The notes: a model not told the origin generated them from the letters alone. Shown: positions 9,624 through 20,024, counted from the first letter of the stretch. The stretch is 64,000 bases of DNA from Hondaea fermentalgiana (GCA_014084085.1 NPFB01000033.1:148009-212008), one strand, 5' to 3'. Translations and numbers: made by a program.

Positions 9624-10745
9624 ATGGCGTCGCGCGCGACGGCGCTGGCGCGGAGACCCGCGCTGGCGGCGCCGGCGCTGGCTTGCGCGGCCTCCGCGCT
9701 GGCAGAGCTGGGCGGCGCGGCGCTGGGCGGCGATGGACCGGGCGGCAGCAGCGGCGCCAAGACCGCCGCCGCCGTCGCGCAGGCCGCGGCGCTGGCGGGC
9801 GCGACGGCGGTGCTGAGCGCGGTCGCCGTGCGGCTGGACATGGAGCCGCTGCTGCAGCAGCGCAGGCGCAACAAGCCCGTCCCGAAAACTGTCCTGGCCG
9901 GCGGCGGCGCCGTCGTCCTGGCAGGACTCGCGGCAGGCGTCGCGGTGCTGCTTCTTCAGGGCCGCGGCGGTGCAGGCCAGGCTGTGGCGGGCGGCTTTGC
10001 GGTCCTGAGTGCATGGCTCGGGATGCTGGCGGCGCTGTGGGCCGGCGCAGTGATTCTGACGCTCTGGGTCGTGGAGCTCGAACTGTCCAAGCCCCCGGAC
10101 GCGCCCATGGACTCTGTTTTGTTGTATCACTTGCGCTGCCTTTGCTGGTCCGAGGAATCGCGCCGCGCCATCTTGGTGTGCGGCCCTCTCGCTCTAACGG
10201 CGGTTCTTGGGGCCATTCTCACCGCCGCGCACTGGAACGACGCCGAGGGCGGCGCCGCGTGCCGTGACGAGCGCCGTACATATTTGAGCGTGGCGACTGC
10301 GCTCCTTGGAACCTATGCTGTCATGGTCTCTGCGCTTGTACGCTGCTCTTACCTTGGGCGCCGCGGAGCCTTGGCAATCATCATTTGTATCATTTTATCA
10401 AGTCTCGCGTGGGGATGTGCTGGCACGATCAGCATGAGTACGAGCGACTGCACAACGGCGGCCGAACCAGCTGCCATGCACATGCTCCTTGTCATCTTTG
10501 GCATCACCACTTTGGTCTTCACTCTTCTGTGCAATACTGAGGCTGCACTCGCGCCTCTCCCTTCGCGACATTTTGACATGTTATCGCACGCTGCGCCTGC
10601 TGCAGTCACGCGATACGTCGATCGTCTTGAACGGATATCTGAAGTCGGCAGCGCGTTCAATGAAGAAGATAGCAACGAGCAAGACGATTCCGACGAAAAT
10701 GACAGCAATGGCAGCAATGACAGCGCTGCCTTGATCTCACGCTGA
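9624..10745 (+). CDS. polytopic membrane protein, about 7 TM
   Basis: A 373-residue protein not assigned to a family. Hydrophobic segments lie at about 47-68, 88-112, 121-150, 180-202, 213-237, 245-268 and 281-305, with a further Ala-rich hydrophobic N-terminus (about 11-30). The N-terminal third is very Ala/Gly/Leu-rich. The C-terminal tail (about 345-373) is acidic and Asn/Ser/Asp-rich, probably cytosolic, and ends in ALISR. The ATG at 9624 is the first in the frame and sits in an ACG-ATG-G context. Seven helices with a soluble tail would fit a receptor or a transporter; no signature decides. Confidence 0.65.
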   Translation: MASRATALARRPALAAPALACAASALAELGGAALGGDGPGGSSGAKTAAAVAQAAALAGATAVLSAVAVRLDMEPLLQQRRRNKPVPKTVLAGGGAVVLAGLAAGVAVLLLQGRGGAGQAVAGGFAVLSAWLGMLAALWAGAVILTLWVVELELSKPPDAPMDSVLLYHLRCLCWSEESRRAILVCGPLALTAVLGAILTAAHWNDAEGGAACRDERRTYLSVATALLGTYAVMVSALVRCSYLGRRGALAIIICIILSSLAWGCAGTISMSTSDCTTAAEPAAMHMLLVIFGITTLVFTLLCNTEAALAPLPSRHFDMLSHAAPAAVTRYVDRLERISEVGSAFNEEDSNEQDDSDENDSNGSNDSAALISR

Positions 10746-11341
10746 TACGGCGCAACGTCCGTACTCTACAAGCAATTTTTTGAAGACAATGAGTTTCGAA
10801 GGAGGCCGCCGGCCAACACTTTCGTTCCAAATTTCGACAAAAAAGTACTGCTCAGAGTATCATACTCTGGCACACAGGATGTATAGTCGTAGACTGCGCT
10901 CAAGTTAGAGACGCGTAGCGAAGTTTCAATGGTGCAAGGTCAGATCCCGCAAGCCGAGATTTCGTTCCAAGTTATGGGGCTGATCGAGGGCAAAGTTTGC
11001 TTTCGGTCTTCTTGATCGACCGAAATGGGCAAAATTAAGTCGTCGCTTCCTGTTCTGAATTTTGCCTGGGTTCTTATGCACGTATGCAAGTGAACCTGAG
11101 CCTCTTTCTCAACTTGATTGCCTGATTATATATCATGATTTATAAAGGAAATGCTGAAGAAAGAAATTACGTTCATTCTCTTCTGGACTTCGTTCTTCGA
11201 GCCCCTCGTTGTCTTATTTCTTTTTCGAAACTCATCGTCACTGCATGTATAGATTACGTACATCACATACTCTTACTTTATGGAAAAGAAGATAGTCCTC
11301 AATGTAGCTTTCATGTGCGGAGCAAAGAAAGGAGCTCTCCA
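10746..11341. other. convergent 3' intergenic region
   Basis: AT-richer spacer with the 3' flanks of the 7-TM gene (+) and the MBL/cNMP gene (-). No protein-like frame or repeat was recognised. Confidence 0.4.
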
Positions 11342-14302
11342 CTAGAGGATGACGATCGTCTTCAAGAGAGTTAGAAGCGTCATGGGATTCGCATCGAGGA
11401 AACCAAGAACATTTTCCTGCGTAATGTAGAACAGGACGCCCTCATCCGAGTCGCACTTGAGTGTGACCGTAAGTTCTGCATTGGCGCTCATGGCAAAAAG
11501 ATCGCAAACAAAACACCCGGTGGTGAGAGGGTCAAAAGAAAGAGACTCGGACTCCTGTGCCATGTGAGCTCGCTTCTGATGCGGATGCCGCGTCGCCGTG
11601 AGAAGCTCAAAGGGATCGGCATTGTGTACCTCCTCAAAGACAAAGTCGCCAGATAGAATCAGCACTGCACCGTGGCCCGTGCTGCCCTTGCGCCAGACTT
11701 CGTCTCCTCGCTTAAACTGCCGGCGGTGAAGAAAGGCTTGCAAGCTCGTCTTTTGCGCAGCAGACAGTCGACGAAGCAGCGAGTTGCGGGCAATGGCGTG
11801 CCAGCTGCCATCCATGCGACTACGCACGAGGCACTCCATCTTTGCGTAAAGCTTCTTGTCCTTCATGAGAAAGTAGTGGAACGCGTACTTGTCTACCTCG
11901 ACAATCGTGCATGCAGTTTCTGCCACAATCGTCGCCGTACGGTCCTCACCTGTAATGACGGAGATCTCGCCCAAGTAGTCGCCTACCTTGAAAACCTTTT
12001 TGGTCTTTCCGAATGAAACGGAAGCTTCGCCAGACATAATGACCATAAACTTGTCGCCAGGAGTGCCCTTTTCCGCAATAATCTGTCCGGGCTGGTAGTC
12101 CACGTTGGTGGACATGAGTAGTAGCTCCAGGGCCTGTGGGATCGGGAACCCGCGGAATATATCGACGCCCGCGATAAGCTGCATGAACCGCAGTGTATCC
12201 TGCGTGTCGGTGTTTGGAATGAGCACCGCGGTATTTTCGAGTCCGGGTTGACTCACCTTAAGGCCTGCAGCAATCGCATTGGCCTGGTCTTTGTTGCCAA
12301 TATGAATGAGCTGGATGTTGGCTCGATGTTCGGGTGGAAGGCTGTCAAACGCCGAAATCGGCGTATGGATTGGCGGAACACCTGCCTCGTGCAATACCAG
12401 GTCGCTGTGCCAAGGAAAGTTGAGCAGAGCGTCGCAACGGGCCCGACTGAGCACACCGCGTTCATGCATCTCCTCGAGACCTTTGGGCTCGTAAAAGGTG
12501 TCTGCCGAATACACCATACTCTTGCCTTCAAAGGTGACCTCAAAGCCGACGCACGGAATGGCGTGCAAGGAGTAAAAGAATCGAAACGAGGCCCCGCCCC
12601 AGTACGTTGGCTCTTCGACAAAAACCGGACGAAAGTTGACGAGCTGGCGCAGAAAGTCTGATCCGAGGCCCGCAACACCGCTGTACTTGCGAAGCAAGGA
12701 CTGAAATATTGTCTTGGTCGTCATAAGCGTGACCTTGTCCTCGGTAATGACTTTCTGGATCGTTCCTGCGTCATGATCGGCATGGCAGTGCGTAAGAATG
12801 GTCGCAGTGATGAGCTTGGGCTGAATACCATTCATTTTAAGGAATTCGCCGCTGTGCGGCGGCGGGTCCACCATGATTCCCTGGCCATTAATCCAGATGA
12901 CAAAGCCAGACGTCGACCCAAGAGCGTCGAAACCGTGCGAATTACCCAGAATCGTCATTCCGAAGCGTGGAATGCTAAAGTTTGATATTGGTGTCTCCAG
13001 CGTCGCGCTTGGCGAAGACACCACAGAATTTTCAGGATCATCGTCCGCGCCGAGAACACCCAGAGATGCAGGTTGTCGAGGAACGGCTGTAGTCGGGTCC
13101 ATGCCAGGAAAGAAGCAACTGCTCGCCTCGTCGTCAGAAATAGCCGCAAGAAGCGTATCCTCCTGCAAGACCGTAAAACCAAAGGACTCATCCTTGATCA
13201 CTACGTCGTTATCAAGCCGGCACTCCCCAAGTGCATTGAAATAAGCAAACTTGACAAGGTTTGAGACCTTGATGGCCGGCGTTCCTGGCCGAGGTTCGCA
13301 AAAGACGGCCATCTCCTTGACGTGATCAGGCCGCGCAGCCAACACGTCCTCGGAAGCAAAGCGAGAGTACTCTTCGTTGATGTAGAGCTGGTCCTCGTCG
13401 GGACCATCGAGGGCTTCCTTCATTATGGTCAAGAGATCTTCGGAGCAGTCCTGGTACGTGATGAGCGTCATTTGCCTCTTTCTCACGAAGAAGTTGAAGA
13501 ACGCCGGGAACTCAATCTCGCTCACGTTGATTCCAGCCTGCATATTGAATCTCTCGCGAGGGACAACGAACAAGGTCGGAACTTCGAGACCCAAGTTCAT
13601 GCTGTCCTTGACCGTCTCTGGCGGGATACCAAATTGCACCGGTCCGGCTTTGGTATGCACGTAGACCCCGCCACGAGGCAAATGATAGACGGACTGAGGC
13701 CCCCCTCCGGGCTGACCCATGTTTGTGTTCGAGTCGAGGCTGCTAAAGGCGACGCTCTGTTTGGACTTTTTCCCTCGAAGATGCAGGTTCAGTTGTTTTG
13801 CAATGCGAGACGGGCCTCGATTGTACGTATCATTATTGGACTTGGTACCACCAAAGCTGCTTGCGCCGCTGGTGCTACTGCTTGCGAGGCTGCTTGAGAG
13901 CGCCGCCGACACGCGCTTGTTTATGTTGTGTCGACTCATTGTAAACGCTGCGTCCTTGGGCGCCGACACACGTTTGTCGCCCGGTGAAGCCTTGAGGTGT
14001 CGGAGATACGGCGCGCCGCCAGCTTCCCAGGTGTCATCTTCGCCGGACTTGAGCTGATTAATTTCCACCGTCAGACTGGCAATTTTACACTTGTGATTCT
14101 CCACCTCTTGCAGACGTCGCTTATTTTCTTCTTTGGTTTGTTCGAGAATGTGCTTGAGCTCTGCGTTAGCATTTTCGAGCTGGGCGCGAGCAGCCTTGAG
14201 CGACTCATTCTCTCGGGCTACGCTGCCAGCATCCACAACCGGTTTTGCTTCCTCGGGCTGAGACGGGGAGATCGTCTTCGGTTTACTTCTAGCTGTGCCC
14301 AT
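11342..14302 (-). CDS. metallo-beta-lactamase / cyclic-nucleotide-binding fusion protein
   Basis: A 986-residue protein counted from the ATG at 14302; a longer frame would need a TTG start. The N-terminus MGTARS fits an N-myristoylation signal (Gly2, Ser6), followed by a coiled coil (about 30-85). Residues 200-390 are an unassigned domain. A metallo-beta-lactamase fold spans about 445-700. It carries the metal motif THCHADHD (504-511), with further candidate ligands His580, Asp601 and His638, so the hydrolase looks active. A cyclic-nucleotide-binding domain follows (about 722-830) with a good phosphate cassette: Gly778-Glu779 and Arg788. A second, degenerate cNMP domain (about 843-960) lacks that cassette. 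The protein may be a membrane-tethered hydrolase controlled by cAMP or cGMP, or a phosphodiesterase; the substrate is not shown. Confidence 0.85.
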   Translation of the reverse strand: MGTARSKPKTISPSQPEEAKPVVDAGSVARENESLKAARAQLENANAELKHILEQTKEENKRRLQEVENHKCKIASLTVEINQLKSGEDDTWEAGGAPYLRHLKASPGDKRVSAPKDAAFTMSRHNINKRVSAALSSSLASSSTSGASSFGGTKSNNDTYNRGPSRIAKQLNLHLRGKKSKQSVAFSSLDSNTNMGQPGGGPQSVYHLPRGGVYVHTKAGPVQFGIPPETVKDSMNLGLEVPTLFVVPRERFNMQAGINVSEIEFPAFFNFFVRKRQMTLITYQDCSEDLLTIMKEALDGPDEDQLYINEEYSRFASEDVLAARPDHVKEMAVFCEPRPGTPAIKVSNLVKFAYFNALGECRLDNDVVIKDESFGFTVLQEDTLLAAISDDEASSCFFPGMDPTTAVPRQPASLGVLGADDDPENSVVSSPSATLETPISNFSIPRFGMTILGNSHGFDALGSTSGFVIWINGQGIMVDPPPHSGEFLKMNGIQPKLITATILTHCHADHDAGTIQKVITEDKVTLMTTKTIFQSLLRKYSGVAGLGSDFLRQLVNFRPVFVEEPTYWGGASFRFFYSLHAIPCVGFEVTFEGKSMVYSADTFYEPKGLEEMHERGVLSRARCDALLNFPWHSDLVLHEAGVPPIHTPISAFDSLPPEHRANIQLIHIGNKDQANAIAAGLKVSQPGLENTAVLIPNTDTQDTLRFMQLIAGVDIFRGFPIPQALELLLMSTNVDYQPGQIIAEKGTPGDKFMVIMSGEASVSFGKTKKVFKVGDYLGEISVITGEDRTATIVAETACTIVEVDKYAFHYFLMKDKKLYAKMECLVRSRMDGSWHAIARNSLLRRLSAAQKTSLQAFLHRRQFKRGDEVWRKGSTGHGAVLILSGDFVFEEVHNADPFELLTATRHPHQKRAHMAQESESLSFDPLTTGCFVCDLFAMSANAELTVTLKCDSDEGVLFYITQENVLGFLDANPMTLLTLLKTIVIL

Positions 14303-14526
14303 GGTGGGTGGCCTCTCCGAGAGGGTGGGGGCGGGCAAGACGACTGACGGCGCGAGAAATTTGAGCGGGGTTTGGAGTAGAGGTCCTTTAGGGCGATTGT
14401 TCTATAAATATGAACCAACCGACGTTTCCTCGCCGCTCGCCTCCTCCTCCTCCTCCCCCTCGTCGCTTCTATCTGATCCACGGAGACAGGGCTAAAAGGA
14501 GGAAAAAAGGTGTTCTTGCTCTCGGC

Positions 14527-14561
14527 GTCGGTCGGTCGGTCGGCCGGCCGGTCGGTCGGTG
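14527..14561 (+). repeat. GGTC/GGCC tetranucleotide repeat
   Basis: Alternating GGTC and GGCC units in the promoter region of the MBL/cNMP gene, with internal palindromes (GGCCGGCC). Confidence 0.75.
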
Positions 14562-14770
14562 CACCACCGCTTCGCGCAAGACGGTTCGCTTTGTTCCTCT
14601 GCTCCTGCTCCCGCACCCGCGAGGCCGCGCTCGGCTCCACGCGCCGCCTCGCTCGCCGCTCCCTCGCGCGGTGCAGCGCAGCGCAGCACAGCGCGGCGCA
14701 GGGCAATCTCCCGCGCCCGCCGCGCGGACGCGTTGCGGCTCTCCTCTCGCGGCTCTCCCCGCGATCGCTG

Positions 14771-14800
14771 CCTTGCCTTGCCTTGCCTTGCCTTGCCCTG
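14771..14800 (+). repeat. CCTTG pentanucleotide repeat
   Basis: Five perfect CCTTG units and one imperfect unit, about 470 bp 5' of the MBL/cNMP start codon. Confidence 0.9.
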
Positions 14801-15818
14801 GCCTGCCCGCTAAACTTGCTCGCTCGCCGCCTGCCCGCCTGCCGCGCCGTCCTCCGTTCGCCCTCTCGCTCGCGCGCTCGCTCGCTGGCCGCGCGGCGCG
14901 TGCACGCGTGTCTTCGCGCGCGTACTCGTTTAGCGCCGCCGCAATCGATCTCCTCGCGTCCCACGCACGCGCCCCTGCGCCGCGCGCGACGGACCCGCGC
15001 GCCCTGACCTGGCGACCTGCCGCCGCCCGGCTGCAGCTGCTGGCTGGCCCCGCCCCGCCGCGGGCATCCCCGCGCGAGCCTCGACGCAAGCGCTTGGAGC
15101 GGTCGCGGCTATGCTATGCGGCGCGATGCGTGCTATGCCCGGAGGAGCCGCGGCGCGCCGTTGGTAGACCCGCCGCCCTTGAGGTGCACCTGGCGACTTT
15201 CGCCCGATGGAGTTGCCCCGATACGTGTCAGTTGGGTGCAGCGAAGCTGCCGGGGAAACTAGAGGCGGGGCAAACTGTTGCGAGATACACCCAAACGCAA
15301 CGGATAGGTTCGGAGCGGGGCCAACGGATCTGGCAGGGCGGTGCTTCGGGCGGAAGGACGACGAGGAAGTGAGAGAGAGAGAACGAGCAAGCGAACCTGC
15401 GCGGAGGGAGACAAACGACAGCGTGGTGAGGGCGAGAGATTTTTCTGTTCTCGGTAGAGCTTTTTGGATTTGTTCGTGAGTTTGACGCTGTGTAGCATGG
15501 AGTGGTCGTGTTTAGCGTGAACACTGAAGCGAAGGAGATCCGCCCGCGCCGACGTCGAGAATGAGAGGTTGCGCGATGCGAAAGGCAGGGGGGTAGTTGG
15601 TGCCAGTGACTAAGCGTGTGCTATGGTCCTTTTACTGAAGGTTAGGACAATTTATGTGCTCGATCGTTTGATCAATGAATGACGGCACCGACGGATCTCA
15701 CAACATTCATCATCTGCGCCTACTAGTGTATATGCGTGTTTGTGTGCGCGCTAGCTGGCTGGACAAAAAAGGACGCAAGGTACGACGCAGAAGTTGAGAG
15801 TCATCGCGCGTCGCGACA

Positions 15819-16847
15819 ATGGCCACGCCCGAGACGCACGAACTGGCGGTGAACCCGAACGAGCACAAGTTAGAGCGAAGCAAGCTCATCAATGTGCGTT
15901 GTCTCAAGGAAGCCTTTGGCCTCTTTGGGGTGCAAGAGGGTGACCGTATCGAGACCCGCGACCTTGTCATCCTCACCGCCACCGTAGAGGAAGAGCTCAA
16001 GGCCGTCAAGCAAGAGTGCGAGTCGGCACGCGACTATGATGCAGCAGCCAAAGTCCGGGATCGTCTGCGTAACATTCAGGAAGAATTTCTCTCGATCCAG
16101 CTTCAGGATCAAGCCAAAGATCAGGCCGACGAGCGCCGCAAGTTTGAAGATGCCAAACGCAAGATCAGCCGCGGATTAGACTCAGCGAATCGCGATGCCT
16201 ATGCAGAACTCGAAGCTCTATGCGACACGAGACTTGCACACTTGCAACATGCACACGACGTGCAGCGCGCAAACCTGGAATCGTATATTGAAAACATGCA
16301 CCGACCTCGAGTTCGATACAGCAAAGGACTGCTGGACCTCATGCACAGTGAAAAGCATTTGCGTAATTTTGACCAGTTCGAAGACGCCAAGGCCGTCGAT
16401 CGCATCATCGCAAAACGCAGACCCAAGGAAGTCGCGCATCATGAACGTCAAATTCAACACAAAATTAGCGTACTTCGTCGCAAACTTGCGGAGCGCCAGG
16501 AGTTCGAGCTCGTCAAGCTGCGCGAGAAATTGCATGACCTCAAGCTACGGCACGAGCGCAACCACGAGCGCCGTCTTGACATGACGCAGGTGCGGATGCA
16601 GCTGCACTTCAAAGACATGTCCAATCGTCACATGACGGTGGGTCAAAAGCCCGAGCGCTTTTGCGCGGTTCGTGGCGGCCGTGTTCGGCCCGTCGTAAAG
16701 AAGCGCGCCGGATACCGTGACACAGATGCTACTTTTCGCGGCACGCAGCTTCTTCGATCTGTGCAGGGAGACGCCATCAAGGATGTTGTCTCTTTGTGCC
16801 AAATCCACAAATTTGGTCAAGGTGATGCCCCGTATGAAGACCGATGA
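15819..16847 (+). CDS. helical protein with UVR-like motif
   Basis: A 342-residue, almost entirely alpha-helical, charged protein. A UVR-like segment (ESARDYDAAAKVRDRLR, about 68-84) resembles the UvrB/UvrC interaction motif, here used in a eukaryotic setting. Residues 85-275 form long coiled-coil helices with regular Arg/Lys/Glu spacing. The C-terminal 70 residues are basic and less helical. The motif FxDAKAVDRIIAKR (about 188-201) looks like a conserved helix-turn in cytoskeletal or ciliary proteins, but I cannot name the family. The ATG at 15819 has A at -3. A structural or scaffold role is likely; DNA repair is not implied by the UVR motif alone. Confidence 0.7.
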   Translation: MATPETHELAVNPNEHKLERSKLINVRCLKEAFGLFGVQEGDRIETRDLVILTATVEEELKAVKQECESARDYDAAAKVRDRLRNIQEEFLSIQLQDQAKDQADERRKFEDAKRKISRGLDSANRDAYAELEALCDTRLAHLQHAHDVQRANLESYIENMHRPRVRYSKGLLDLMHSEKHLRNFDQFEDAKAVDRIIAKRRPKEVAHHERQIQHKISVLRRKLAERQEFELVKLREKLHDLKLRHERNHERRLDMTQVRMQLHFKDMSNRHMTVGQKPERFCAVRGGRVRPVVKKRAGYRDTDATFRGTQLLRSVQGDAIKDVVSLCQIHKFGQGDAPYEDR

Positions 16848-17074
16848 TCAACACTCCGCTACAGCGCGACTGCACAAGAAAACAAAAAGTCGTAATGTCT
16901 TTTAATCCCTTTTATAAATCAACATCAAAAGAAAAGTACGAAATGAAAGTAGTAAGACGCCAACACTTCTCTTCTCTTCTCTTTGCTCCCAATCCCGTTC
17001 CCCTCTCCTCCTTGCGAAACTCCTGCGAATTGTGCCGCATGAACGCGTAAATGAAAGGAAGCGAACAACCTTTT

Positions 17075-19351
17075 TTAAGACGACGCTGCTGCTGGCGTTG
17101 GCGTCGTCTCCAGCGTTGAGGCAAAGAGAAAGACGGCAATGATGTAGCGCGTTCCTTGCGAGACGGCCTTGCCACCATGAACGACATTCCCGGGAAAGCT
17201 CACCATCCCGCCAGCCTCGGCATTGAGCGAACGACCGAGTCCAGGAAACCAAGTACCGCCTCCCTCATATTCGGAGGGCTCATTGAGAGCAAGCGTGATG
17301 CTGAATTGGCTCTCGTCAGAATGCACCGGCAAAAAAGACTGCTTGTACGCCTCGTACTTGACCAAAAAGGCGTCGATGGTACGAATGGAAGCCGGATCCA
17401 CACCAAATTGCAAAGCAAGTGCAGGATAAATGGCACTCTCAAAGGCCTCAATAAGTGCTTCGCTTGTGAACTCCAGATTGCAGACTTCAAGGTCAGTTGT
17501 CGGCACCGCGTAATGACGAGAGCTTGTCCAGCCACCGTGCGAGGCAGCGTATGCTTCTGCCTCCTCGATAATATGACGGCACTTGTCCTTTGGCATTACG
17601 GGCTGCGAAGCTTGCGAGATCCATACCTCTCGTGAACGTTCTTGTGATTCCAAGGCGACACGCTCGAATAAGGTGTCTCCCCTTGAGACCTCCATTGGCT
17701 GAGCTTTGGAGCACGTGTAGAGCTCGTGAATCCGCACTGCACGACGCAGCAACGAGACGGCCTTGGCCTCCTCTGCCTTGTCGCGGCCCTCCGAAGATGC
17801 GGACGAAGCGCCCTCATGGGCCGCCTCGAGAGCGGCAACTGCAAATTTTCGGACTTCGTGAGCTTCCGTCCATCGATCAGACCAGCTCAAAATGCGAGCC
17901 TTGTCGTAAAGAGCAACAATGTCAAGTGGGTCACGTGCAAGAATCGCGTCCGCGATGCGCAACGCATCTTTGTGCAGACTATCCTGCTGAGCTTGCTTAA
18001 ACCAAACGCGAAGAGCATCAAGATCAGCAGACGCAGTTGCAGAAGCGAAATCATGTGCACCCTCAATCTTGCAGCGTGCGCATGAGCACTTGATGTCACG
18101 CTCCTCGAGGTCTTCGCGCCGCTCCTCGTACGGAAGCGAACGGTCTACATAGCACAGCGTGTCTTGCTCAGCGGTGAGCCAGGTCTTGCGCAGGTCACCT
18201 TCCAACCCTGCCTCATCCGTGCACGTCCACTTGACGTTAATGCTTGGGACGCAGCTGTGCCGCACGAAAGTGGCGGCGCCCTTCTTGCCCACGGGCAGAG
18301 TGAGGCCATGCAGACACGGCAGGTAGAGCTCTGGCTCTGCGATAAACCGAGGAAGCTCAAGAGGAAGCTCGGCATCGTCCTCGTCAAGATCCGATCCTCC
18401 TGCGAAGGAATTCTCTTCGCTTTCCACATCCGCGCCACAGTCTTCATCCTCCTCTTCGTCATCGAGTTCATCGCTTTCCTGGCGCTGCATTCGACGCGCT
18501 TGCAAGGCGTCGAGGTAAAAATTACCCAGATGGAGCTGCTCCGTTGGCGAACGCATCTTGAGGTCCTCGGCAAATTTCAAAAGTGAAGACTTGATGTCGT
18601 CCGTCTCAAGGGAACATTGCACCGCGAAGCCAATCATTTTGCTCCACATGGTGCAGTCCACTGCCGGGACCTGTTCGAGAATGGGCACCGCTTCTTGCAG
18701 CAAGGACCAGGTTTCTTGTACAATTTCGCGCGCGTCTGCGGTATCATTGCTGGAAAATTTGTACCAGCACTTGCCGTGCGTCTTGACGAGATTGAGGACC
18801 TCGTCTTGCCCTTGGAGCGCATCGGCAATAATACGCGCGAGCAGTTTCTGCGCGAGCGCGAGCTCGTCGTTGTAGCCGCTCGCATACGCAGCGAGACGAA
18901 ATTGGTAGAGTTCATGCTCTTCGCTTTCTGCAAGGCCGAGGCAAAAGAAGCGATGACCGCCGTCTTCGAAGTGGCGCGCGCGGCACAACTCTGAGCAATA
19001 GATTTCGCCACACCCAAGGCTGCACACGACGCTTTCGGCACCAAAGGCACCAAAAGTACTCTTGGCGGCTGTATCAAGGATTTCTGCGGCCTCTTGCAGC
19101 TCGGGCCTGCCGGCAATGTGGGAGATTTGCCACGCCAGCGACCGCACATTTGCCGATCCGCAATTCGCGCAGTTGATGCCATTCGCTTTGCTCATTGAGG
19201 ATTGGTGCCAGATCAGCTCGCCAGCTTTGGCACTCAAGTTCGCCACGCGTACGCCGGCTCCGTCTTCGTCTTGGCCGTGGATCTCCATCCCTTCATCGCA
19301 CGCCGCCGCGGCCCCCGCCTTTTCCTGTGCATCTCGGACCACACTTGCCAT
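17075..19351 (-). CDS. MYND-SET domain protein fused to a 2-oxoglutarate/Fe(II) dioxygenase
   Basis: A 758-residue protein. A CxxC pair (Cys61, Cys64) precedes a MYND-like zinc cluster (Cys110, 114, 119, 123, His133, Cys137). The C-terminal SET core has the RHSCVPSIN motif (364-372), the usual NHSCxPN of SMYD methyltransferases with Arg in place of Asn. The post-SET Cys-x-Cys-x2-Cys is at 422-427. An acidic insert (292-328) interrupts the SET region, and helical TPR-like segments follow (about 440-550). Residues 600-745 form a prolyl-4-hydroxylase-type dioxygenase: His677-x-Asp679 and His725 bind iron, and Arg735 is placed to bind 2-oxoglutarate. SMYD proteins methylate lysines; the fused oxygenase suggests a second modification by the same protein. 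Both catalytic centres look mostly intact. ATG at 19351. Confidence 0.85.
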   Translation of the reverse strand: MASVVRDAQEKAGAAAACDEGMEIHGQDEDGAGVRVANLSAKAGELIWHQSSMSKANGINCANCGSANVRSLAWQISHIAGRPELQEAAEILDTAAKSTFGAFGAESVVCSLGCGEIYCSELCRARHFEDGGHRFFCLGLAESEEHELYQFRLAAYASGYNDELALAQKLLARIIADALQGQDEVLNLVKTHGKCWYKFSSNDTADAREIVQETWSLLQEAVPILEQVPAVDCTMWSKMIGFAVQCSLETDDIKSSLLKFAEDLKMRSPTEQLHLGNFYLDALQARRMQRQESDELDDEEEDEDCGADVESEENSFAGGSDLDEDDAELPLELPRFIAEPELYLPCLHGLTLPVGKKGAATFVRHSCVPSINVKWTCTDEAGLEGDLRKTWLTAEQDTLCYVDRSLPYEERREDLEERDIKCSCARCKIEGAHDFASATASADLDALRVWFKQAQQDSLHKDALRIADAILARDPLDIVALYDKARILSWSDRWTEAHEVRKFAVAALEAAHEGASSASSEGRDKAEEAKAVSLLRRAVRIHELYTCSKAQPMEVSRGDTLFERVALESQERSREVWISQASQPVMPKDKCRHIIEEAEAYAASHGGWTSSRHYAVPTTDLEVCNLEFTSEALIEAFESAIYPALALQFGVDPASIRTIDAFLVKYEAYKQSFLPVHSDESQFSITLALNEPSEYEGGGTWFPGLGRSLNAEAGGMVSFPGNVVHGGKAVSQGTRYIIAVFLFASTLETTPTPAAASS

Positions 19352-19719
19352 GGCTGCTGCCAGTCAGACGTGCGCCCTCGTCCCCTCTCGAGTCGCCTCG
19401 GCTCCACCCGACTCGACTCGACTCGTTTAGACTTGCCGAGAACAACGCCCACGGGTCTCCGCCCGCCCTGCGCACCCGCACGCGAGCGCTTCTCGAGCCC
19501 GCCTCGAGCCTCGCGTGTCTCGAACGAGATTTGCTCACAGAGCCTGGTTGTTGTATTTGTGTGGTTGGTCGCCTGGCCTCAGCCCTGCTCTTGCGTTGCT
19601 GGGACTCTGGCAAATCCGAGCGCAGGAAGGCCCCCACCCAGCAGTCCCACGCTAGACCGTTTCTTCGCTCCAAGAGGAGGGCGAATGCAATCGGCAATCA
19701 GGCAAGCAGGCACGGGGAG
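19352..19719. promoter_or_regulatory. divergent promoter region
   Basis: A 368-bp spacer between the SET/dioxygenase gene (-) and the poly-Q gene (+). It contains a CGACT pentamer tract at 19409-19425, 58 bp 5' of the SET gene ATG. The poly-Q frame is open leftwards through this region but without an ATG before 19720. Confidence 0.5.
19409..19425 (+). repeat. ACTCG pentanucleotide repeat
   Basis: About 3.4 units of ACTCG, in the short divergent promoter. Confidence 0.8.
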
Positions 19720-19992
19720 ATGGTCGTGGTGGAGCTCGGGGGCGTGGAGGACGCCGCGGAGAGGGAGAGCTACCTCGCGTTCCTGGCGGAGAACGACATC
19801 GCCTTTGTCAGGTCCCAGGACGGTAACTCGTACACGGCCGAGGTTGCGCTCGTGGACGACGAGGACGACGACAACGAGGAAGACTACGAGGACGAGGACG
19901 ACCACGGTCTCCGGCGAGGAAACGGCGGCGACGGACGAGAAGGCGACGCATTTGAGGAGATCAGGTTTGCTCTGGACCAGCAACAGCAGCAA

Positions 19993-20024
<32 letters not shown>

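Larger units (their letters stand above)
14303..15818. promoter_or_regulatory. long GC-rich divergent promoter region
   Basis: 1.5 kb between the MBL/cNMP gene (-) and the UVR-like gene (+). It is extremely GC-rich from about 14560 to 15200. It contains GGTC/GGCC tetramers (14527-14561) and a CCTTG pentamer tract (14771-14800). Long frames on both strands here are Arg/Ala/Ser-rich and are judged to be artefacts of composition. Confidence 0.45.

Noticed and set aside
14218..15372. Long frames (up to 320 codons) on both strands 5' of the MBL/cNMP gene
   Set aside because: Extreme GC and simple repeats keep several frames open; the products are low-complexity Arg/Ala/Ser sequences.
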